Positions 26,601 through 38,600 of a stretch of DNA of 64,000 bases are shown piece after piece (the first letter of the stretch is position 1; each line of letters begins with the position of its first letter). The stretch is taken from NCBI GenBank assembly GCA_011525695.1, contig WYBX01000042.1, positions 1 to 64,000 on the forward strand, in the 5' to 3' direction. Below the pieces are notes generated by a model. That model was given only the letters and a program-made list of their open reading frames with translations. It was not told the origin of the DNA and ran no database searches. This stretch comes from Verrucomicrobiia bacterium. GTDB lineage: Bacteria > Verrucomicrobiota > Verrucomicrobiia > Opitutales > Opitutaceae. The position numbers and the translations under genes are program-made.

Positions 26601-29600
26601 CCGATGGCTCGATGATCTACAACCTGCCGATCCAGACCATTGAGGTCGGGCTGAGCAATGTGGACGTCTTCGTAGGCTACACCGACCCCGGCAGCAACGT
26701 GCTCGAGAACGCGGCCAAGAGTACGGGCGAGCTGACGGAAGCGGATCTGCTCGCGGCCAAGGCAGTGGGCCTGCTCGTGGACGAGGCAAATCTCGGCATG
26801 GTGATCGGCAGCGCGATGCTGGTATCACAGGTCGCGCTGGGCACGGGTACGCTCAATGCCGCGGCCTTGAAGTTCTTCAGCTTGATCGCAAACGCCGACC
26901 TGGTGGGGCTCGTTGGCGTTCCGGGAATCGAAGTCTCGGGCCGGGGCATCCGGGTCGAGGTCAACAGCGGATCGAAGTTCCCGATCGCACCCACGGCGGT
27001 GGTCGGTCCCGCGGTGGATTGGGCACTTTCCTTCCCCGACACGGATGGCGGCGGTACGGACGACGTGGAGGGCTACGAGGTGGCAACCGGAACCACCACC
27101 GATCCGGTCGTCCTGGCGATGTCGCAGTTCATCATCGGCGGCGGGGTCGAGAACATCCACATCGAACTCGGCGACTTCGTCTACATCGATGGCGCGATCT
27201 ATTTCGAGATGGGCACGGCCCACACCGTGCAGCTGGCGGATTCATTGCTGCCCGCCGGTGACCTCGTGAGCCAACTCGGGCTCGACCCGACGGTCGAGAG
27301 CCTGGTGGGGGCAACCGAGAAGGATGTCGTGTTCCTTTCGATTGGCGGCAAGGATTTGCAGGCCTTCTTCGGGGTCGATGGCCCGTACTGGGTCGATTTC
27401 GACAACGATGGCGAGATCGACCGCGATCCGGTCACCCACCAGATTGTCGACGCCGAGACCAACGACGAGGCAGTGGGGCTGGTGATCGACAACCTGACGT
27501 TTGGGCTGACCTTCGCCACCCCGACGAACAGCCTCGATCCGAGCCGCTACGTCGCCCTGAAGGGCAGCGCGAACCTCATCGGCCTGGTGGGAATGGAGGA
27601 CTACATTACGATGCGGGCGGAGGACATCACGGTGGAGCTGAACATCTCGACGCCGCTCCTGGGCGGCTTTCCGCTGCTGCCGGTGATTGACTGGGTGGAC
27701 AGCTTCGGTCCCGAGGGCTACGGCGTGAAGACGGGGGCCCGCAACCTGGATTTGTCCGAGATCACCGTCGATCTCGACATGGACGAACTGCTCATCAAGG
27801 CCGGGATCGGATTCATGACGATGGACGTCCTCGGCATAGTTTCGCTGAGCGGCAGCATCGGGGTGGAAATCGGGCCGAGCGCCGATGTCACGCTGGCGAG
27901 TGGCGGGGAGAAAGAGGTCAAGACGCTCTCGTTTGGCGCCGCGAATGTGTATGGTTTCATCGGCTACAACGGCCCGTACGTGCACGACTCCAACGGCAAC
28001 GGTTACGTGGACCGGCTCGACTTTGCGACCAACCTCGACGGCTCGATCGGCGCTCCGCTGGCGGTGAAGGACGGACTTGCCGGGCGGCCGAAGGCGGTTG
28101 GCTTTGCCATCAACGATCTCGACATCGGCATCCTGCTGATGGTGGCCACCGATCCCCTCGATGCCGGCGTTTACCTTGCCGCCAAGCTCGACGTCGAAAG
28201 CTTCGGGCTGGTGGGCATCGATGGGCTGACGGCAACCGGCGGCTTCGACGTGGAGTTGAATGTCGGATTCGGATTGTCGGGCCTCGATCCGGACATCAGC
28301 CCGGTTGACCTGGGCGCCAGCTTCAGCGAGGCGCCGGCGCTGTTCGCGCTGATGGACACGAACACGGATCACGTGCTCGATCAGGCCGAGCAGAACGCGG
28401 CGCTTGCGAGCGGCTATGTTGGCGAATCCATCACGACGGCGGCGCAACTGGTCTCCATCCTGAATGCCGCGAACGGCCCGCCGGACGATTATCTCACGAT
28501 CACCGAAGTTGAGACGAAGCTGAAGGACAGCTTTGAGGCCAGTCATCAGGCGGCAATCGACGCGCTGGATGCGGATGACAACGGCAGGCTCAACACGGGA
28601 TACGAGGTCTTCACCGGCAATGCGGCGACGCCAATCGTCCTGGATGCCGATAATTTCCTGATCAGCATCCAGCTTGGCGGGGAGATCAAACTGGACGGGG
28701 TATTCCGGATGTACGGGGTGTTCCTGTTCGAGGCCGACACCAGCGGACTGAAGGCTTTCGTGGCGGCGGGAATCGAGATTGGGCCGGACATCGGCGCTGC
28801 CGCGAACAACAAGATTTTCACCATGAACGCGCTCGGCGCCCTGGTGATCAACGGGGCCGGGCTCGCGGCGGACATCCAGGTTTCGGCTTCCGTCGGCGGC
28901 GCATTGCAGAGTGTGCTGTCGCTCAACGCCAGCGCGCGGCTCCTCTTCAACACGACCGGAGTCGACCAGACCATCACCATACCGGAGCGTTATGCCGGAT
29001 TCCTCACCGGGGACGTGCCCATAGCCGGCGCGCTGCCGGCATCCCCGACCTTCGATCCTGCGCAGTCGGCCGCGCTCGCCGTGACGCTGGGCGACCGGCT
29101 CACGCCGAACGCCGACGGTTCACTGACGTTCACCATCGACCGCCGGGCACTGCGGCTGGATGGCACTTACGATGCGCCGGGTTCCTACTTCCTCGTTGCG
29201 CTTCATGGCGACCTGACCATCGCCCGGACTTTTGTCATCAGCGCCGACTTCCAGCTCAAGATCAGCACCCAAGGGCTGGAACTGGGCTATAACGGCACGA
29301 TCGATCTCGGTGGCTTTATCACCGTGGATGTCGAGGGCGGGGCCGTGATTGAGAACGGCGTATTCGCCGCCTATGCCAGGCTGGAAATCGATATCGATGT
29401 GGCGGGGATCAATATCTCCGGCGGGGCCGACTTCGAAATCAATTCCGGCACCGCCACGAAGTCCGTCTACGACGCGCTGGGCAACGAGCACGTGATTCTC
29501 GGCACGACCTACATGGTCTCGGTGGACGCGACCATCGACTTGTTCGGCGTCCTGACGGCGACCGGCGATGTCAGGATCGGCATCGAGGACGGCAATTTCC

Positions 29601-32600
29601 TGATCGATGTGGATGCGACGCTGAGCTTCTTCGGGATCCTCGACGTCGAGATTTCGGGATACTTCAACACCAACGGCACGTTCAGCTTTACGGGCAGCCT
29701 CGATCTCGATCTCACGGTGGGCAGTGGCGCCGGCGAGTTCGGCATCACCGGCGGGCTCAGCGTCACGCTCAGCAACTCGGGCTTCTCCGGGCATGGCGAG
29801 GTGGGGCTGGTCGTCCTCGGCGAGGACATCAACATCGCCTCCGCCACCGTGACGGTGAACTGGGACACCGGAGCCTGGCTGATCCGGGCCGAAGGACCGC
29901 TCAGCGTCTGGCTCGAGGTCAGCACCGATGGCGCTGGCGGCTACGAGATCGACGGTGGACTGGGTTTCTTCGACGACGTGCTCGAGGTGTTGGGCGACGT
30001 GGCGGATGCCATCGCCGAGGGCGTCGTCGCAGCCGCGAATGCCGTGGCCGACGCGATTGTCGACTTGGGCGAGGCGATTCTCGAATTTGGCGAGGACGTC
30101 GTGGAATTCTTCGAGGACGTGGGCGAGGCCATCGCCGATGCCGCCGAGGCGGTCTGGGATGCGATTTCGGGCTACTTCGAGGACGAGCGGACCATCATCA
30201 CGCAGACCCCAGTCAACCCGCGCGACCACTACCAGTATTCCACCAGCCTGGTCGCCGGGACGCTCACGATCAACAACGGGACGAGTTCCGGTTACGCGCA
30301 GCAACTGACCGTGTGGGTTGTCGACGGCAACGTGATCGTCGATGCCCCTGACTACACCAAGAACGTTGAAATTTCCAGAAGCCAGAAACAGGAACGTGAC
30401 TACGAATGGGACGGGCTGCCGCCTTGGGGACAATGGAGCGACTGGTACAACGTGGGTTCGCCGCAAATCCAGACGACGAACATCAACATCACCAATGCGA
30501 GCGCCTTCGCCCTCGGGTCCGTCACCAAGATCGTCATCAACGGGACGGACAATTCCGAGACCATCATCCTGGACCGGAACACCATCAGCATCAACGCGGA
30601 CGTCGATGCCAAGGGTGGCAACGACGTCATCGCGACCGGCAAGGGGAACGACCGGGTCTGGGCTCGCGGCGGCAACGACATCATCTTCACCTACGAAGGG
30701 AACGACGAACTGTATGGCGAGGACGGCAACGACAAGCTCTTCGGCGGCACGGGCAACGATCTCCTCAATGGCGGCGCCGGGGACGACCTGCTGGATGAAA
30801 ACAAGGACCGGCTGGATCCGAGCGTGCTGCTGGCTGAAACCAACACGCTCATCGGTGGTTCAGGCAAGGACACGATCCTCGGATCGCCGGGCAAGGACAC
30901 GATCCATGGCGACAGCGACAACGATATCCTGCTGGGCCTCTCCCACGACGACACCTATGTCTTCAACAATGGCTACGGCACGGATCAGTTCGTGGACTAC
31001 AGCGGCAAGGAGACCCTGGATTTCAGCGGCACGACGAATGTCCTGACCGTCACGATGGCCGCGGATGGGCTGACCGCAACCGACGGTACCGGGAGTTCGC
31101 TGGCAGTCGACGAACTGGTGTGGATCACCCAGCTCAACCTCGGCTCGGGCAGCGATGGCTTGACCATTACCGAACTGCCCAACCGGCTGTTCACGATTAC
31201 GGATGCCGGCGGAACGGATCGCGTCACGGTGGATGACAGCGCGGACACGGCGAACAACACCGGCGTACTCACCAGTTCGCGCCTCACCGGCCTGGGGATG
31301 GGGAATGCCGACCAGTCCGTCGTGGAGTCCGATCTCGGCATCGCTTACAGCAATATCGAGGACCTGAGGATTTCGCTGGGCAGCGGAGATGACACCTTCA
31401 CGATCAGCAGCACGCACAGTGGCGCGGGCAAGACGACCCTCTTGAACACCGGGGCCGGCGCCGACACGGTCCACATCAACGGCGCCAGCAGCGGGCTGAC
31501 CATCAACAGCCAGGGCCAGGCCGACACCATCAATGTCAATGGCACCAGCGCCGGCAGCGTCGTCGTGGTGAACACCGGCGATGACAACGACGTCATCAAC
31601 ATCAACGCCACCAGCGGGACGACGACGGCCAATGGTGGCAACGGTTCAGACACCTTTAATGTCAACGGCACGGGCGCGGGCAGCACGAGCACCCTGAACG
31701 GGGAAGGCGGCACCGACATCTTCAACCTCAAGGCGATCGGCGGTGGCACGACCGTCAATGGCGGGAACGATGCCGACACCTTCAACGTCGGCAGCAGTGC
31801 GGCGGGCGTGGTTGGAAATGCCGGCAACAACAGCGGCGGCATGGTGGACAGCATCGCGGCCCTGCTGACCATCAACGGCGACGCCAGCGCCAGCGATGTG
31901 CTGAATGTGGACGAGTCAGGAGACGGCAATGCGAACATCGGCACGCTGACTTCGGACACCATTACCGGCCTGGATATGGCCGGCAGCATCACCTATCACG
32001 CCGTCGAGTTGCTGAACCTCAACCTTGGCTCGTTGGGTGACATCATCACCGTGGCCAGCACGCATGTCTCCCCGACGCGAATCGAGGGGCGGAACGGCAA
32101 TGACCAGTTCACCATCAAGAGCATCGCCGGCACGACGGAGATCGCGGGCCAGGGCGGCGCGGACACCTTCACGGTTGGCAACAACGTTTCCGGAGTCAGC
32201 ACCGTCAATGGCATCCAGGCGCTGCTCGACATCTCCGGCGGCAGCGATGCCAGCACTGACGTGCTGGTGGTTTCCGAAGTGAACGAGGACGCCGGCTCCA
32301 GCGTCGCCGGGACGCTGACCTCCACGCGGCTGACCGGCCTGGGGATGGCCGCCGCCGGCGGGGTCGATTACACTGAAATCGAGACGCTCGGCATCACGCT
32401 CGGGCAGGGCGGAGACACCTTCAATATCCAGAGCACTTTCGCGGCCACGGTCACGACGTTGAATACGGGCGCCGGCGCCAACACGGTCAACGTCGGCAGC
32501 CTGGCTCCCGCCATCAACGGCAATGTCAACGCCATCGCCGGCCGGCTGGTCGTCAACGGCCAGGGCTCCGCCGACACGCTCAATGTCGATGACCGCGGTG

Positions 32601-35600
32601 ACACTCTCGCCAATACGGGGCTCCTCACGGCGAACCGGCTGACGGGCCTTGGAATGGCCGCCGACGACGCCAGCAAGGGAATCGAGTATGCGGCGGTTGA
32701 AACGCTGAACATCTATCTCGGCAGCGGCGGCGACAATTTCACGATCCAGACGACGCACGCGGGCGTCACCGTCCTGAACACGTTCAATGGCGCCGATCGG
32801 GTGGCGATCAACGCGACCAGCGGCAACACAACGGTCAATGCCGGCGCCGATGCGGATACGATCAATGTCGGCAGCGCCGCCAGCGTGACGACGAATGCCG
32901 GCGGCAACCTGAACGCCATCCAGGGTGCGTTGACGATCAACGGGGAGGATGGCTCGAGCGATACCATCAACCTCGACGATACCGCCGACAGTTCGCCCAA
33001 CGCCGGCACGCTGTCCTCGAACCAGCTGACCGGTCTCGGGATGATCGCGGCCGGCATCACCTACAACGGGTTCGAGACGCTCAACTTGAACCTCGGATCC
33101 GCCGGTGACACCCTGATCGTGGCGAGCACGCACGCTGCGCTGACGCACATCGAAGCGCGCGCCGGGCCCGATCAGATTTTCATCCGCTCGATCGCGGGCC
33201 GCACCGAAATTGCCGGTCAGGACGGCGCGGACACGATCACCGTGGGCAACGGCACGCTCGGCGCCTTCCACACCGTCGATGGCATCCAGGCCCTGCTTGT
33301 CCTGACTGGCGGTACCAGTGGCGATACCGATACCCTGTTCGTCACCGAGGTCGACGAGGCGGCCGCAGCCACCGCGCTGGGCACGCTCACGGCGACGACC
33401 ATCACCGGTCTCGGCATGTCCGCCTCCGGTGGCGTTACCTATACGGAATTCGAGATCCTCGACATCACCCTCGGCCAGGGCGGCGACACCTTTGTCATCG
33501 CGTCCACGCACACCGCGCTCACCACGCTGAAGTCCGGCGCCGGCAATGACCAGGTGAACATCGCCACGCTCAGCGGTGAAACCCGGATCCGCGGCGAGGC
33601 GGGCGACGACACGGTCAGGGTCAATGTCAATGCCGACGGCACCGAGCGGATCGTCGGCGGCGCCACGGTGAATGGGGTGGGGGCGTACCTTGATATCGAC
33701 GGCCAGCTCGGTTCCGACACCACCATCATCTATCTCGCGGGCGTCGCGCATTCGGCCGGTCATCCGGTCTCGCTCATCAATGTCCATGACACCGGCGGCA
33801 GCGGCAGCGATTTCATGGACGTCTACGGGACCGACCAAGAGTTGGTTTCCGACAGCTTCCTGATCCGGAGGAACTTCATCGCGCTGCTGCCGGATGTGCC
33901 GACCGGTGGCACCGCCACGGCGGAGCGGATCAATTACGACGGTTCGATCGATGCCGGCGTCGCGATCCATGGCCGGGCGGGCGCGGACGAGTTCGTCTTC
34001 GACGACAACAGCACCACGATGACCGTCGACGGCGGCGACGGCAACGACTCGTTCCAGCTTGGGCAGATGTTCCAGTCGGAGCGGGTCTCGACCCCGGCCG
34101 CAATCGCGGCGGTGGCGGCGGGCGACGAGGTGAGCACGGTGCACACCACCCAGGGATTCCTCACGCCGGGCATCAGCTTCGAGACCACGATCCACGGGGG
34201 CGACGGCAACGACCAGTTCCTGATCCTGAGCAACCGCGGGCCGCTCTCTCTGCTCGGCGAGGATGGCAACGACAAGTTCATCGTCCGCGCCTTCGCCCTG
34301 TATGGATCGGAAGTCGGCGATCCCCTCCGTGCCGGCACGAACATCAACACGGGGCTCGGGACCGACGAGGTCGAATACAACATCAACGCCCCGGTTGATA
34401 TCGATGGCGGCGACGGCTTCGACACGATCGTCGTGCTGGGCACGGAGTTCAGCGACTTGTTTGTCATCACCAAGGATGGCGTGACGGGTGCAGGGCTCTT
34501 CGTGAGCTTCGCGAACATCGAGCGGGTGGACATCGACGGGCTCGAAGGGAACGACTACTTCCACATCCTGAGCACGGACGCCGCCGTGGTGACGCGCGTC
34601 TTCGGGAGCCTCGGCAGCGATACGTTCGTGGTCGGCGGTGACGCCTCGACTCCCGGAAGCGTGAACGAAATCCAGGGACCGCTCATCGTCGAGGGCGGCC
34701 GGAATCCGGAAACGCTGACCGATCTTCCCGAACCGCTGCTCTACCTGGGCGAAATCGACCTGCCCCTCCATGTTCCAGTCCCGAATTCGAACTTCGACGC
34801 GATCGAGGCCGACCAGATCGACTCGCTGTGGGTCTATGACAACGCCGACGCGACGGACAATATCGGAACGCTCACCGGCTCCCTCCTCAGCGGTCTGGGC
34901 ATGGGTTCCGGCCTGACCCAGGGCCCGGATACTTACGCCGGCGGCATCTCGTATGCGAATCTCGAAATGGTGTCGGTCTTCCTCGGCGGCGGCGCGGACA
35001 CGTTCGAACTGCTCGGAACCCACTCCGGAGAGACCCTGGTGGATGGCGGGCCGGGCGCTGACCACATTTCCGTCCGCACGGTGCTCGGCCATGCGACGGT
35101 CCTGGGTGGCGCGGGCGACGACGCCATCGCACTCGGCGCGAGCGTCTCCGGCGGTTCGACCATCGATGCCCTGCGCGCCCTCGTGACCATTGACGGCGGA
35201 GCGGGGAACGACACCACGAGCATCGCTGACACAGCCGACACGAATGCCAACAACGGCACGCTGGATTCAACGACGCTGATCGGCCTGGATCTGCTCGAAG
35301 CCCAGGTCTCCACATTCGAAATCGACAACGTCTTTGCCGGTACCTTCGTCCTGACGGTGGCGGGCCTCTCCACGCCCGCCCTGCCGGTTGCGGTGACGGC
35401 AGCCCAGATTCGCGACGCGCTCGTCGCGCTGGGCCTCCCCGGTGTCAGTGACATCGCCGTGAACCGGGCCGACGACGTCGTCGTGGTCGGTTTCCTGGGC
35501 GACGAGACCCTGGCCGCGGGCAGCCTCGCCGTGACGGCGACGGGCTCGGTGCTTGCATCCGATCCTTGGATGCTGAACCGGATTCAGACGATTTCGCTTT

Positions 35601-38600
35601 CGGCATCTTCAGGGACGTTTGCCGTCACGATCGGGTCAGCCGGGCCGGTGTTCAGCATCACGGTGGGCGACAGCGCGAACACCGTGCGTGACGCGATCAT
35701 CGCCGCCCTCAACACGGTTTATCCGGCCAACGGCATCGGCATCAAGGACGTGGTCGTGTCGCGGTTCGGTTCGAACTACGAGGTCCTGTTCCAGGGCCTG
35801 CTGTCAGGCCCGCGCGGCGCGCCGCACACCTTCTCGGTCGTGCCGGTTGGCGCACCGGGCGATCTCAACTTTGTCGAGCCGATCGCCGTGGCCCAGCGCA
35901 CGTCGGGGGTCGACTACTACGGTGTCGACACGCTCAACCTGGACCTGGGCTCCGGATCGGATGTCCTGAACATCCGGGGCACTTCGGCATTCACGAACGT
36001 GACGGCTCACGACGGCGACGAACGCATCTATGTCTCCTCGCATGCAGACGAGACCCTGGGCTCGGCGCCGACGACCGACTTCCTTGCCGGCCATCTCGAC
36101 CGGATCCGGGGAACGCTGAATCTCGACCTCGGCACCGGCCGGCACCTCCTGATGATCAGCGACGAATCCTCGCTGAATGGAGACGGCACGGCGGCCTCGC
36201 CGGTCCTGATCACGGATCAGCCGGTCAGCGGTTTGGGCCTGCCCGCCACGGATATCACGATCACGGGCCTGAGCCAGGCCCCCGCAATCACCTACCGCGC
36301 GGCGCCGGCCGGAACGTTTGCCGAAGGCATCACGATATGGACGGGCTGGGGAGCCGACACGATTCGGATCGACGGCACGCACCAGCGCGGCGACGGAGCG
36401 ATCGGTTCGCTGCGGACGGTGACCACGCTGAACACGGGATTGGGCAACGATTCCGTGACGGTCGATCTCGCTGCTTCCGACGGGTTCTTCGTCCTCAATA
36501 CCCAGGGCCCGGTGAACAGCTCCCCCGGCGTGGCCGACAACGACTCGGTCGATGGTTCCACTTCCACCCGGCCGCTCGTCATCTTCGGTGGCCAGGGCAA
36601 CGACTCCATCACCGGTGGCCACGCGGCGGACATCATCTTCGGCGATCGGGGAACCGTCACCTACAGCGAAGGAATCAATGGGGTCGGCGTGCTCGGCAAC
36701 GGCGGGCCCGGCGATCGGACCGACGGTGTCGAGCGGCTGCGGAGCCTCATTGCCACGACCTTCCCTGGAATCGGCGGAAACGACACGATCCATGCGGGCG
36801 ATGGCAACAACGTGGTTCTGGGCGGCCACGGCGCCGACACCATCGTTGCCGGCTCGGGCGATGACGCGGTGCTCGGAGACCACGGCTACCTCGATTACAT
36901 CCTCCGCGACAACCAGCCGGCGGATCTCGATCAGATGGTCTCCACCGATGTCACGCACGGAGGTGCGGACAGCATCACGACGGGTGCCGGCGCCGACCTC
37001 GTGATTGGCGGTCCGGACGGCGACACCATTTTGGCCGGGAACGGCAGGAACCTTGTGATCGGCGACCAGGGCCGGATTACTTCGGCCGCCGAAGATGCCA
37101 ACCGGCTCGGCACGCATCCAATCACCATCGGCCTGGTCGAGACCATCGACTTCGGGTTCGGCGGCGCGGATACCATCACGAGCGGCTCGGACAACGATGT
37201 CATCCTCGGTGGCCACGCCGGTGACAGCATTGATGCGGGCGACGGCGACAACGTGGTGGCCGGCGACGACGCCGTGGTGGACTATGTTCGCCAGGAGCGC
37301 GACGGCGCGGTCACGGGAGCCGACTCCAGCGCTGCCGATGTCGACCGGTTCGAGAGCATTTCGACGACGACTGCTGGTGGGGCAGACACCATCACGACGG
37401 GCACCGGCAACGACCTCGTCCTCGGCGGACGGTTCGGCGACACGATCACCGACCATGGCGGCAATGATGTGATTCTCGGCGACAGCGGTGCCATCATCGC
37501 CGCGGATGCCAACACGCCGCGCAACGGCAGCCAGGCCATCACGATTGGCCAGGTGACCGTGCTGACGCCCGCCGACGGTGGAGCCGACCTGATTCATGGC
37601 GGTGCCGGCAATGACGCCATCCTCGGTGGCGCCGGGATGGATGAAATCCACGGCCAGGCGGGCGATGACCTCATCTTTGGCGACACAGCGAAGCTTGGCT
37701 TCGCCGATGGCTTGCTGGTCCGCGTGGAAACGATGGACAACGAGATTGGCGGAGCCGACACGATCTTGGGCGGGGATGGTAACGACATGATCGTGGGTGG
37801 CGCCTATGGCGATCGGCTCGACGGCGGTGCGGGCGAGGATCTCGTCGTCGGCGACAATGCGATCCTCGATCGCACCGGCCGCGTGGGCGTCCGCACCAGC
37901 CTGCTGCACCAGGCCCTGACCGGGACGCTGATCTACGACATCTTCGGGAGTGTGCTCGTCAATGGCGTGCCCGCGAACGAGCCCGGCGGCTCACCGGTCT
38001 GGGCAGACTTCACGCTGGCCTTGCTCGATCATTCCTTCGCGGAGCAGGCCGCCGGCACGACCCGGTTCGGCAACGATTACCTGGCCGGTGGGGCGGGTGA
38101 CGATCGGCTCTTTGGCGGCTTGGGCGACGATACGATCCAGGGCGACGGTTCGATTGCGCTCGAGGTCTCGGCCCGCCGGCTTGCTGACGGCACGCTCGAG
38201 GTCCTTGGCTCGGTGGAAGCGGCCACCGACGGCGACGATTATATCGAGGGCAATGGCGGCAACGACCTCGTCTTCGGCGGGCTCGGTCAGGACGATATCA
38301 TTGGTGGCAGTTCGAGCTTCTTCGGGCTGAACTCCCGGCTGCTGCGGCCGGATGGCGCTGACATGATCTTCGGTGGTGCCGGCACGGACCTTGCCCGGAA
38401 CAACGAGGGCGATACGTCGGCCACGGGCCGGGCGCGCGATGCCGATGCGATCGCGGGCGACAATGCCAACATCGTGCGGGTTGTCGGGCTCAACGGCGTC
38501 GCGGGCGGCTATCAGACCTTTGGGTACGACAATTACGGTGCCCTGAAACTCATCCCGCGCGCCGTGCAACTGCTCGATTACACGCCGGGCGGGGCGGATC

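Noticed and set aside
21881..27100. Assembly error as an explanation of the near-identical units
   Set aside because: Each unit differs at many scattered silent and replacement sites, and indels are in-frame, so they are real copies; only the number could be misjudged.
31916..35092. Long open frame antisense to the giant gene (over 1000 codons)
   Set aside because: High GC at third positions of the sense gene opens antisense frames. The translation is low-complexity Arg/Asp/Val-rich without family motifs.
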